This document shows positions 17,748 through 25,857 of a stretch of DNA of 64,000 nucleotides, piece after piece (position 1 is the first letter of the stretch; each line of letters starts with the position of its first letter). Below the pieces are notes generated by a model that searched no databases, was not told the origin of the DNA, and saw only the letters and a program-made list of their open reading frames with translations. Origin of the DNA: Planococcus sp. ISL-110. GTDB lineage: Bacteria > Bacillota > Bacilli > Bacillales_A > Planococcaceae. The position numbers and the translations under genes are program-made. The stretch is from NCBI RefSeq assembly GCF_018613575.1, contig NZ_JAGGPX010000015.1:124001-188000 (forward strand). The letters are read 5' to 3'.

Positions 17748-18185
17748 ATGGAAAAAACCACAAAACTTGAACAGCAACTATGCTTTGAAGTCTACAAAGC
17801 TTCCAGCAATTTTTCAAAGATGTATGCAAAAGCATTAGAGTCGTTCAATCTGACATTTCCGCAGTATCTCGTGCTTCTGGTTCTATGGGAGGAAGACGAA
17901 TTGCAGGCGAAAAATATCGGCGAACGGCTGGGCCTTGGCACAGGAACCTTGAACCCGATCATCAACCGCATGATTGAACAAGGGCGGCTGACCAAACAGC
18001 AATCTGAAACGGATAAGCGCGCATTTATCATTTCATTGACAGAAAAGGCCCGAACTGAACAAACGGATGTCGCACAGGCCGTCTTTGAGAAACTCACCAG
18101 CTGCAACTTTATGGGAGTCAACGCCATCACGCTGATGAAAAACCTGAAAGAGCTGAATGCTTCTTTTAAAACCATGGATCTGTAA
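17748..18185 (+). CDS. ohrR: Peroxide-sensing MarR-family repressor OhrR
   Basis: A 145-residue MarR protein, started at ATG 17748 behind AGGTGAG. The N-terminal cysteine in LEQQLCFEVYKAS is the single redox cysteine of OhrR, whose oxidation by organic peroxide releases DNA. The winged helix is visible as LQAKNIGERLGLGTGTLNPI followed by the wing DKRAFIISLTEKA. It should repress the ohr-ohrR pair. Tyrosines Y19 and Y29, which contact the cysteine in Bacillus OhrR, appear to be matched by Y in EVYKAS and KMYAK. Confidence 0.9.
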   Translation: MEKTTKLEQQLCFEVYKASSNFSKMYAKALESFNLTFPQYLVLLVLWEEDELQAKNIGERLGLGTGTLNPIINRMIEQGRLTKQQSETDKRAFIISLTEKARTEQTDVAQAVFEKLTSCNFMGVNAITLMKNLKELNASFKTMDL

Positions 18186-18225
18186 GGGAATCTGCCTTGA
18201 ACCACCAAATAAGGAGCGATGCCAG

Positions 18226-18702
18226 ATGAACATTTACGATATTTCGGTGACAAAGCCGAACGGAAAAGACTATCAATTAAGCGAATATAAAGGACAAGCC
18301 ATGCTAATCGTCAATACGGCGACCAAATGTGGCCTAAGAGACCAATTCGACAGCCTGGAAAAAATGTACAAAGACTATAAGGACCAGGGGTTAGTAGTGT
18401 TAGGCTTCCCGTCCAATCAATTCGGCCAGGAAAAAGCCACCGGAGAAGAAGCCCAGGAAGCTTGCCGCATGACTTATGGTGTGACATTCCCGATGCACGA
18501 CCTGGTGAAGGTCAACGGCAAGGATGCGCATCCGCTTTTCAGCTATCTGACCGACAACACAAAAGGGTTCCTATCGAGCGGGATCAAATGGAATTTCACA
18601 AAGTTCCTGATTGACCAGAATGGCAACATCGTGTCGCGGTTTTCTCCAAAAGACAAACCCGAATCCTTTGAAAGGGACATCCAGAAAGTGCTTGGCAAGT
18701 AG
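18226..18702 (+). CDS. Glutathione peroxidase-family thiol peroxidase
   Basis: A 158-residue GPx-fold protein (BsaA-like in Bacillus), started at ATG 18226 behind AAGGAGCGATG, 40 bases after ohrR. The peroxidatic cysteine is in NTATKCGLRDQ. The glutamine and tryptophan/asparagine of the catalytic tetrad are in FPSNQFGQ and KWNFTKFLI. Bacterial cysteine GPx enzymes normally use thioredoxin. Placement after ohr-ohrR suggests a small peroxide defence cluster that may be partly cotranscribed. Confidence 0.9.
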   Translation: MNIYDISVTKPNGKDYQLSEYKGQAMLIVNTATKCGLRDQFDSLEKMYKDYKDQGLVVLGFPSNQFGQEKATGEEAQEACRMTYGVTFPMHDLVKVNGKDAHPLFSYLTDNTKGFLSSGIKWNFTKFLIDQNGNIVSRFSPKDKPESFERDIQKVLGK

Positions 18703-19000
18703 GGTTAGTCAATTAATTGAAATAACTGTTGTTTCGCTATAGATATTGCTCAAAACATGTTTTGGCTGATGCAACAGGTTGTTCTTGTTTTTTAGTGTTT
18801 GTAATCCTCTTAGAAGAAAGAGTAGAAGACGGTGAAGGGCAAAGATCTGCTCCTGCATCGCTGCGCTGCTTCGTCAATTATGAATTGGAGTTGGGCATGC
18901 TGAAAAAAGGGCTTTCCCGCACATAAGAAGAACATTTCTGTTTCACTCTAGGCCTTGATGTGATAAGCTGTACTTCATCGTAAGTAATGGAGTGATTAGA
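18703..19000. other. Intergenic stretch, no gene supported
   Basis: About 300 bases. A frame at 18729-18926 has no ribosome site. I see no terminator with a clear T run directly after the peroxidase gene. The last 40 bases hold the ribosome site of the next small gene. Confidence 0.4.
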
Positions 19001-19186
19001 ATGAGCAAAGCAAAAGCGAAAGTGAAAAGCGGTACAGGCCAGGGAACCGGCAAGAAAGGCTGGACCCGTTGGAAAGCTGGCGCCAATAAAGCCAAAAGTT
19101 TTAAGCCTTACACCAGCAAAACCAATAAAAAAGTCGACGAACCAAAAACAGAGAAAGAACTGGCTGCTGAATCGTTCGATGCATAG
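19001..19186 (+). CDS. Small basic protein (DUF3934-like)
   Basis: A 61-residue lysine-rich protein, started at ATG 19001 behind AATGGAGTGAT. The N-terminal half (KSGTGQGTGKKGWTRWKAG) is glycine, lysine and tryptophan-rich and resembles, from memory, the small Bacilli family DUF3934. The tail is charged. Function is unknown. The composition suggests nucleic acid binding, which is only a guess. A terminator follows directly. Confidence 0.6.
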   Translation: MSKAKAKVKSGTGQGTGKKGWTRWKAGANKAKSFKPYTSKTNKKVDEPKTEKELAAESFDA

Positions 19187-19201
19187 ATAGAAAAGTAATG
19201 G

Positions 19202-19227
19202 GTTGTCCAATTGGGCAACTTTTTTTA
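19202..19227 (+). terminator. Intrinsic terminator of the small basic protein gene
   Basis: Stem GTTGTCC/GGGCAAC followed by seven T. Confidence 0.7.
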
Positions 19228-19253
19228 TGTGTCCCATATTTCTGCTGAATCAA

Positions 19254-19284
19254 AAAACCCTTTACTCTGCGAGTAAAGGGTTTT
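19254..19284 (-). terminator. Terminator overlapping the MFS gene end
   Basis: Perfect stem AAAACCCTTTACTC/GAGTAAAGGGTTTT with a 3-base loop. The stop codon of the minus-strand transporter gene lies inside the hairpin. Confidence 0.8.
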
Positions 19285-20566
19285 CTGCAGGTCCATAAAG
19301 TTCCTTGGAAATGGCTTTTTTTACGGCCGCCTGCTTCTGCGGTGGATTCGCCAGCAAAGCCGCAATAATCCCGAAAATCGGAAAAATCATCAAAAACCAT
19401 AAGATTTCCAGATAGCCGCCAAAAACATCAAAAGCGATACCGAGCGGTAATGGACCAAGTGCAGATCCTGTGACGACCATCGCCATGGCAATGCCGCTGA
19501 TGCTGCCGATGTGCTTTCTGCCGAAATAATTAGGCCAGACAACAGCCATGACGATCCGTTCAATGCCCATGCTGACACCCCAAACCAGACCGAAAACGAC
19601 GGCAGCTGCCAAAAAATCAGCCTTTTGCAGGAGAAATAAGGACAGCAGCTCGCCTGCAAATACAAGTATCAGCATGTACTGCACTTTAACTTTTTCCAGC
19701 AAAACTCCCGTGATGAAAGTGACGGGCAAGCCGATCAATGCGGTTAAGCTTAAGATACCGGCTGCGGTTTCGAGTGATAAGGATTTCTCGGCGAAGATGG
19801 AGACCAGATGAAAGGTCAAGCCGGTATTGACGATTCCCGGGATGGCCGCACACAAGAGCAACAGCCAAAAAGCACGGGTTTTCGAAGCTTCCTTCACTGA
19901 CCAGCTGATTTCTTCAACCGGTTTTTTTTCGGAGTCTTTTTTCAGCACAGCTCCGTTATCCGGCAGCAAACCCATTTCTTCAGGAGAGTTTTGAATGAGG
20001 AAAAGAGCGAGCGGTGTAAAACAGACAATGATGATGATCCCCAAAATCAGCCACGAACTGCGCCAACCGAACGCTTCAATTAGCCAGACATTGAGCAGCG
20101 GAAAAGCCGCGGAACTGACCAAGCCGCCGATTGCGGCAATGCTGATGGCGCGGCCTCGCTTTTTGATAAACCATTGCGGGATGAGCGAGCTTGAGATAAG
20201 TGCCATGGAGCCTTGCCCAAGAAGCCGGATAAAAAAGAAGCCGATAAACAGCATGACCAGACTCGTCACAAAACTATTGAAAAAGCAAGCAACGGCAAGG
20301 GCAATGGATACGGCAACCGCCATTTTCCGCGAACCATTGCGGTCGATCAAGCGTCCGACAAAAAACAAAAGAAAGCCTGCCGTTAACGTGGCCGCTGAAT
20401 AAATACCGGAAACCATCGAGCGGCTCCAGCCGAACTCTTCTATATAATAATCAATAAAAATCGAGTTGGAATAAGTTTGTCCGGGACCAGAAAAAAATTG
20501 AGACAAGGCAGCAATCGCGATGATGACCCAGCCGTAATGAAAAGTGTTTCCTGTTAATTTTTTCAT
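19262..20566 (-). CDS. MFS transporter (monocarboxylate/oxalate-formate antiporter-like)
   Basis: A 434-residue twelve-helix major facilitator. I start it at ATG 20566, which has a GGAG site, and not at the longer frame. The first loop motif between helices 2 and 3 reads GRLIDRNGSRK, and helix 1 (FHYGWVIIAIAALSQFFSGP) with PGQTYSNSIFIDYYIEEFGW resembles the monocarboxylate/OFA branch of MFS. A charged central loop at residues 200-215 separates the halves. The substrate is not evident and there are no metabolic neighbours to suggest one. Confidence 0.85.
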   Translation of the reverse strand: MKKLTGNTFHYGWVIIAIAALSQFFSGPGQTYSNSIFIDYYIEEFGWSRSMVSGIYSAATLTAGFLLFFVGRLIDRNGSRKMAVAVSIALAVACFFNSFVTSLVMLFIGFFFIRLLGQGSMALISSSLIPQWFIKKRGRAISIAAIGGLVSSAAFPLLNVWLIEAFGWRSSWLILGIIIIVCFTPLALFLIQNSPEEMGLLPDNGAVLKKDSEKKPVEEISWSVKEASKTRAFWLLLLCAAIPGIVNTGLTFHLVSIFAEKSLSLETAAGILSLTALIGLPVTFITGVLLEKVKVQYMLILVFAGELLSLFLLQKADFLAAAVVFGLVWGVSMGIERIVMAVVWPNYFGRKHIGSISGIAMAMVVTGSALGPLPLGIAFDVFGGYLEILWFLMIFPIFGIIAALLANPPQKQAAVKKAISKELYGPAENPLLAE

Positions 20567-20805
20567 CGTGCATCTCCAATATCCATAACGCAAGGTTACT
20601 GTATTTCCAAAACCACATCAAAAAAAGTTTAAAATCACAATTTCTTATCATAGCATAATTTTTCTGCTTTACAAGTTTTGAGGTGGTATTTGCAAAAAGC
20701 CTGGCTATTCAGAAATTTTTCCGTTTCGGCAGACACTGAAAGTTTTTCTGAAAAAGTGTAAAATGGATGGCAAGGCAGTTTCTTAGCCAAAAGGAGTGAG
20801 AGAAA

Positions 20806-21585
20806 ATGCCAACTGTATCATCAGCTGCACAATTGAGCATTACAGAAAAAGAAAAAATTTATCAGCAAATAGCGGAGTATTCGGATGAAACGATCGTTAT
20901 TCATTCGAATCAGAAAGTTTTATATATAAATCAGCCAGGAGCGGATTTTTTCAAAATCGACAAAGATGCGCTCATCGATGCGAACGTCGTGGATGTTTTC
21001 ACTGAAGACTATAAAGAATTAATCACTGAACGCGTCCGTACAGGCATGGAAGACCGTACCATCGGGGGATTAATGGAGACAACCGTTAAACGCTTTGATG
21101 GGACTGAAGCGGATGTTGAATTGTACTGTTACCCAGTTCAGTACGGAGAGACGATTGCAATCCAATCGATCATCCGCGATGTGACCGAACAGAAACAAAC
21201 AGAACGCGACCTGCTACAATTGAAAAACGAAATTTCCACACCTATTGTCCCTATCATTGATGGTCTTGCAGTGCTGCCGCTTGTAGGTTCGGTCGACGGC
21301 GACCGAAGCAATCGGTTGCTCGATGCCATTCCGCAAAAAATTCAGGGAGAGAATCTGAGTTGCCTTATCGTTGATGTATCCGGAATCTACAATATTGATA
21401 ATGTTGTAGGGGAATTCCTTTATAAAATCGATCATATTATGCGACTGCTCGGCATCGAGCTCATTTTCACAGGGATTCGTCCCGAGTTGGCATTAAAAGC
21501 GATCGAAGCACGTGTGGACTTCAGCCAATTGAAGACAATGGGCACAGTCAAACAGGCTTTAAAGCAGTATTTAACTGTGACTTAA
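20806..21585 (+). CDS. PAS-STAS protein related to RsbR co-antagonists
   Basis: A 259-residue cytosolic protein. Residues 12-130 are a PAS sensor domain (EYSDETIVIHSNQKVLYIN, ending in IIRDVTEQKQTE). Residues 140-255 are a STAS domain (PIVPIIDGLAVLPLVGSVDG, then LIVDVSGIYNID and GIRPELALKAIE). This is the layout of RsbR-type stressosome proteins that feed the SigB stress response. The positions usually holding the two phosphorylated threonines of RsbR, as I recall the alignment, appear as asparagine (NIDN) and lysine (ALKA) here, so it may not be a normal kinase substrate. No rsbS or rsbT adjoins. Confidence 0.8.
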   Translation: MPTVSSAAQLSITEKEKIYQQIAEYSDETIVIHSNQKVLYINQPGADFFKIDKDALIDANVVDVFTEDYKELITERVRTGMEDRTIGGLMETTVKRFDGTEADVELYCYPVQYGETIAIQSIIRDVTEQKQTERDLLQLKNEISTPIVPIIDGLAVLPLVGSVDGDRSNRLLDAIPQKIQGENLSCLIVDVSGIYNIDNVVGEFLYKIDHIMRLLGIELIFTGIRPELALKAIEARVDFSQLKTMGTVKQALKQYLTVT

Positions 21586-21700
21586 GAATCTTCTGCTTTG
21601 CGCTTGAAAGTTCTTGTCAAAGCGACCAAAGTGATTTATAGTTAGAAATACAATATTTAGTGTTTTTTGAAAAATATACACTATATATAGTATGACCAAT

Positions 21701-21855
21701 AATGAAGGTGCCTGAAAAGGCTTAATAGGGAATCCGGTAGAATTCCGGAGCTGTTCCCGCAACTGTAAGTGCTGACGAGCTATCATAATCCACTGTCCAA
21801 CGGACGGGAAGGAGATGGCAAGGGTGACGCACAAGCCAGGAGACCTGCCTTCGTT
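21701..21855 (+). promoter_or_regulatory. Cobalamin (B12) riboswitch
   Basis: The conserved core is present: TTAATAGGGAATCCGGT, a P4 stem TCCGG..CCGGA, GAGCTGTTCCCGCAACTGTAA and the B12 box AGCCAGGAGACCTGCC at 21835-21850. Paired P1 arms AATGAAGG and CCTTCGTT close it. A second strand, ATAACGAAGG at 21888-21897, is exactly complementary to CCTTCGTTAT at 21848-21857 and so competes with P1. A terminator at 21953 follows before the thioesterase and ribonucleotide reductase genes. Bound cobalamin should switch them off. Confidence 0.92.
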
Positions 21856-21952
21856 ATAGTTTAGATCTTCTCCGGGAGCTGAGAGGGATAACGAAGGTAT
21901 TTTGTGTGGAGCAGCTGGTTTTTGCTGTTTTCATTCGATATTCTGCGTTTTC

Positions 21953-21992
21953 AACCCCATCCTCCCTGAGAGGATGGGGTTTTCTTTTTTTT
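21953..21992 (+). terminator. Riboswitch-controlled terminator
   Basis: Stem AACCCCATCCTC/GAGGATGGGGTT, then a long T run, ending 23 bases before the thioesterase start. It is the likely expression platform of the B12 riboswitch. Confidence 0.85.
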
Positions 21993-22014
21993 TTTTACAA
22001 AGATGGAGGAATGA

Positions 22015-22506
22015 ATGAAAATGGCACAGGCATTAGCTGCAGGCGTGGCAAGAACTATTCAAACAAGGCTGGTGTTGCCGCCTGACACCAATCATATGGG
22101 CACCATCTTCGGAGGCACCGTGTTGGCATATATTGATGAAATTGCCGCCATCACAGCGATGAGGCATAGCGGAAAAGCAGTCGTGACGGCTTCGATCGAC
22201 ACTGTGAATTTCCTGTCTTCTGCGAAAGTGGGAGATGTCCTTATATTAGAGGGCGTGGTTATATCTACCGGAAGAACATCGATGGAAGTGTATGTCAAAG
22301 CCGAATGCCAGCAAATTGAAACCGGCGGCAGAAGTTTGACGACGACGGCCATCTTGACGATGGTGGCAGTCGACAGCGACGGCAAACCGACGCCTGTAAC
22401 CGGCGTGATTCCGGAAACGGCGGCTGAGGAAAAATTATTCAAAAGCGCACAGGAACGGAAACAACGTCGCATGAAAGTGAACGAATACGCAAAGGAGTTG
22501 TGCTGA
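22015..22506 (+). CDS. Hotdog-fold acyl-CoA thioesterase (YciA/BACH type)
   Basis: A 163-residue thioesterase, started at ATG 22015 behind GGAGGAATG. The motif LVLPPDTNHMGTIFGGTVLAY with DEIAAI is that of acyl-CoA hydrolases acting on long-chain acyl-CoA, with the aspartate of YIDEIA as catalytic residue. It ends two bases before nrdA and thus is the first gene of the B12-controlled operon. Why a thioesterase shares a transcript with ribonucleotide reductase is not obvious. Confidence 0.85.
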   Translation: MKMAQALAAGVARTIQTRLVLPPDTNHMGTIFGGTVLAYIDEIAAITAMRHSGKAVVTASIDTVNFLSSAKVGDVLILEGVVISTGRTSMEVYVKAECQQIETGGRSLTTTAILTMVAVDSDGKPTPVTGVIPETAAEEKLFKSAQERKQRRMKVNEYAKELC

Positions 22507-22507
22507 T

Positions 22508-23872
22508 ATGAACACAAAAATTGAGGCAACGGAAATGAACGCAGTGGAAAAAGCTCTTCAACGGGCAACGGACGTATACGGACTCGATACGCGGGAATTG
22601 CTGGAACGGACAGCAAAATTGGCTGGACAGGCAAAAGGCGAGCAATCCTTGCTTTATGCGCTGAACCGCATCACGATGGATGAGCCCAACTGGACATATA
22701 CCGCAGCAGAATTGTATGCCAGCGACTTGTATGAAAAAGCCGGAAGCAGCCGGAACTATGCCGCTTTCCGAAAATATGGCGACTTTTACAGCTTGATTGA
22801 CGAGCTTTCGAAGATCGGTATTTATTCAGGAGAGCTTCTGGCGGCTTATTCGAAAGAGGAAATCACCGAAGTGGGCGAAGAAATTGCGCCCGAGCGGGAC
22901 CTGCTGTTCAACTACATCGGCCTTTTTCTGCTGGCTGACCGTTATTTGGCGAAAGACTATGAAGGGCGGCTGTTTGAACTTCCGCAGGAACGTTTTCTTG
23001 TCATTGCGATGACCTTGATGCAGAACGAGCCGAAAGAGCGCCGGCTGGAGCTGGTTAAAGAAGCGTATTGGGCCATGAGCCATCTGTACATGACGGTAGC
23101 GACACCAACTTTGTCGAATGCCGGCAAAAGCTTCGGGCAATTGTCTTCCTGCTTTATCGATACTGTCGATGATTCACTGGACGGCATCTATTTGAATAAC
23201 TGGGACATCGCGCGCCTCAGCAAAGACGGTGGCGGCATCGGAATTTATTACGGAAAAGTGCGGGCTTTGGGCTCGGATATCAAAAAGTTCAAAGGCAATT
23301 CTTCAGGCGTCGTGCCGTGGATTCGCCTGGTCAATGATACGGCGGTCAGCGTTGATCAACTAGGCCAGCGTCAGGGCGCAGTAGCGATTTACCTGGATGT
23401 CTTCCATAAAGACATCATGAATGGCTTCCTGGATCTGAAAACCAATAATGGTGACGAGCGCCGCAAAGCGCACGATATTTTCACCGGCGTGTCGATTCCA
23501 GATCTGTTTATGGAACGGCTGCAGGAAAAAGATGAAAATGGACGCAGCATCGGTGAATGGCATACGTTCTGTCCGCACCAAATCAAGCAAGTGATGGGCT
23601 GGAAAGACGAAGACGGCAACGCGCTCGGACTTGAGGATTTTTATGACGAGACCGATAAAAAATACTTCCGCGAGAAATACCAGGAGGCTGTAGAGCATCC
23701 CTTATTGCCGCGCAAAACATACCGTGCCATGGAAATTATGGCGCGCATCATGGTTTCCCAGCTGGAGACCGGTACGCCGTATATGTTCTACCGGGACGAA
23801 GTCAACCGCCAAAACCCGAACAAGCACACAAGAGGCAGAGGGCTGACGTCAATTTACTGCAGTAATTTGTGT
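22508..23872 (+). CDS. nrdA: Class I ribonucleotide reductase large subunit, exon 1
   Basis: The first 455 codons of the R1 subunit, which reduces ribonucleoside diphosphates to deoxyribonucleotides. Motifs: ATPTLSNAGK, then LSSCFIDTVDDSLDGIY with the first redox cysteine, then KDGGGIGIYYGKVRALGS. The exon ends in SNLC, equivalent to Asn437-Leu-Cys439 of the E. coli enzyme, so the last codon is the thiyl-radical cysteine. The frame then meets an intron-encoded stop (23873-23875). Joined to exon 2 the protein is 761 residues, the usual class I size. Confidence 0.9.
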
Positions 23873-24924
23873 TAATTCTTAGCACCTTCAGTCAGTAATG
23901 GCTGCCGAAAACCCATCTAAACGGGGAAACACTTTTAATTGAAGTCAATCCCGTGCTAAATCTCTTTAATTTTGAAAGTTGTATAGTAATAGAGCATAAT
24001 AAGGAAAAATCAATGTGGTGATAGATGTGGTTAATCCTTTTGGCTTTATATACGAAACAACTAATCAAATTAACAATATGAAGTATATTGGAAAGTGCAT
24101 ATATACACGTAAGAATAATTGGGAAGTGTACATGGGGTCAGGTCTATATCTTAAACGAGCAATTAAGAAATATGGGTTGGGAAATTTTTCAAGAATCATT
24201 CTAGCAGAAGCTAATTCATCTGAAGAACTTAATGCGTTGGAGGAGTACTACATTTTATTGTATAAAGCAGTAGAGTCTCCAGATTATTACAATGTCAAAT
24301 TCACTTCTATTGGTGGGGATGTTTTTACAATGAACCCTAATAAGGAGTCAATAAGACTGCAAAGAATTCAACAGATGTCTGGAAAAAGTAATCATCAATA
24401 TGGCAAAGTTAAAAGTCAAAAAATGATTGACTCTGTTAGGAAAGCAAATTCTAGAGTGGTAATAATCGATAATGTAGAGTACTCTTCTGGTAAAGAAGCA
24501 GCGGAAATACTGAATAGTAAAACTACAACTCTTAATTATCGGTTAGGCTCTGAACATTTTCCGAATTATAAAAGACTCTACGAAAAAGCTGAACGACCCA
24601 CACAAAACGAGTGCTTACAGATGTCAAGTAGGTGATGTTCAATACGAAAGCATTGCTAAAGCTGCTAGTGCTCATGGAATTTCAACCCATAGTATGAGAA
24701 ACCGAATGTATTCTAAAAACTTTCCCAATCACTTCATAATTAAAGAGTAAATGCCGAACGACTATCGAAAGCACGCATTATGCGGAAGCGAGTAGAGTAG
24801 GGCCAAGCGGTCCGAAACGGTGGGCACCCAAGTATAAGGGTGATGATATAGTCTACTCTGCATGGCGACATGCAGCTGCATCTAGAATGCGAATTGAGTT
24901 TAGCGAACTCAATTGAATAGAAGG
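23873..24924 (+). mobile_element. Group I intron with GIY-YIG endonuclease ORF
   Basis: A 1052-base insertion whose removal restores the nrdA frame (SNLC joined to TEIMQNM). The exon ends in U and the intron ends in G, as in group I introns. Core-like elements occur near the 3' end: ACGACTATCG (about 24759) and GATATAGTC (about 24845) can form the P7 pairing, with GAGTAGAGTAGGG and CTACTC nearby. It carries a homing endonuclease ORF. Subgroup assignment would need a covariance model. Confidence 0.88.
24015..24635 (+). CDS. Intron-encoded GIY-YIG homing endonuclease, frameshifted at the C-terminus
   Basis: A 206-residue ORF, probably from GTG 24015 with AAGGA nine bases ahead. The GIY-YIG signature is seen as GFIYETTN and NMKYIGKC (residues 9-28), followed by MGSGLYLKRAIKKYG and the catalytic-helix glutamate region. 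Residues about 150-185 form a NUMOD-type DNA-binding repeat (EYSSGKEAAEILNSK). A second such repeat (YESIAKAASAHGIS, ending at 24750) continues in another frame, so a one-base slip near 24610-24630 has cut the protein short. It may still cut, with reduced DNA binding. Confidence 0.8.
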   Translation: MVIDVVNPFGFIYETTNQINNMKYIGKCIYTRKNNWEVYMGSGLYLKRAIKKYGLGNFSRIILAEANSSEELNALEEYYILLYKAVESPDYYNVKFTSIGGDVFTMNPNKESIRLQRIQQMSGKSNHQYGKVKSQKMIDSVRKANSRVVIIDNVEYSSGKEAAEILNSKTTTLNYRLGSEHFPNYKRLYEKAERPTQNECLQMSSR

Positions 24925-25845
24925 ACAGAAATTATGCAAAACATGTCAGCAACTACCATCATGAAAGAATACACCGATGAAGATGGCAACCTTGTGATGA
25001 TTCGCAAGCCGGGCGATTTTGTCGTCTGCAACTTGTCTTCGATCAATTTGCCAAGAGCGTTCAAAGCGGACGTCTTGGAGCGGGTGATACGGGTCCAGGT
25101 ACGTATGCTGGATAACGTCATCGACCTGAATACGATTTCCGTCGGGCAGGCCGATGCCACGAATAAAAAATATCGCGGAGTAGGCGTCGGAACTTTCGGA
25201 TGGCACCACCTACTTGCACTCGAGGGCATCCATTGGGAAACCGAAAAGGCTGTGGAGTTTGCAGATACGCTGTACGAGGAAATTGCTTATCAGACAATCT
25301 GCGCTTCGATGCAGCTGGCCGAAGAAAAAGGCGCCTTCAGCAAGTTTGCGGGTTCTGAATGGCAGACCGGCGAGTATTTTGAGCGCCGCAACTACAGTGG
25401 TGAACGCTGGAAGCAATTGCAGCAAGCAGTGGCATCAACGGGTGTCCGCAACGGCTGGATGATGGCCGTCGCGCCGAACTCATCGACCGCCAAAATCGGC
25501 GGTTCGACAGATGGCATCGATCCCCTTTACGCTGTTGAATACGCGGAAGAAAAAAAGAATTTCAAGTTCAAGGTGACAGCGCCTGATTTAGACCATAACA
25601 CATACGATTATTACCGCCGTGCGCGCCACGTGCTGGACCAGAAATGGAGCATCCGCCAAAATGCAGCGCGGCAGCGGCATATCGACCAATCCATCAGCTT
25701 TAACTTTTATGTGCCGCATACCATCAAAGCCAAGGAATTGCTGGATCTTCACTTGGAAGCGTGGAAGCAAAACCTGAAAACGACCTATTACGTCCGCAGC
25801 ACGTCACAGGCGGAAATTGAAGAATGCGAAGCGTGCCAAAGCTAA
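24925..25845 (+). CDS. nrdA: Class I ribonucleotide reductase large subunit, exon 2
   Basis: It encodes the last 306 residues of R1. It begins with TEIMQNM, the glutamate being the equivalent of E. coli Glu441. It holds VCNLSSINLP with the second redox cysteine of the active site, MAVAPNSSTAKIGGSTDGIDP of the phosphate-binding loop, the paired tyrosines of radical transfer in KTTYYVRS, and the C-terminal thioredoxin-reducible pair CEAC. Translation depends on intron splicing; alone it has no ribosome site. nrdB follows 12 bases later. Confidence 0.88.
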   Translation, partial: TEIMQNMSATTIMKEYTDEDGNLVMIRKPGDFVVCNLSSINLPRAFKADVLERVIRVQVRMLDNVIDLNTISVGQADATNKKYRGVGVGTFGWHHLLALEGIHWETEKAVEFADTLYEEIAYQTICASMQLAEEKGAFSKFAGSEWQTGEYFERRNYSGERWKQLQQAVASTGVRNGWMMAVAPNSSTAKIGGSTDGIDPLYAVEYAEEKKNFKFKVTAPDLDHNTYDYYRRARHVLDQKWSIRQNAARQRHIDQSISFNFYVPHTIKAKELLDLHLEAWKQNLKTTYYVRSTSQAEIEECEACQS

Positions 25846-25857
25846 AGGAGGATTCCG

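Noticed and set aside
18729-18926. 65-codon frame between the peroxidase and the small basic protein
   Set aside because: No start signal, and the composition is not like a known protein.
22508-25845. Two separate truncated reductase genes with a GIY-YIG gene between
   Set aside because: The pieces join in frame at SNLC/TEI to a normal 761-residue protein, and the insert has group I intron features, so one split gene is the simpler reading.
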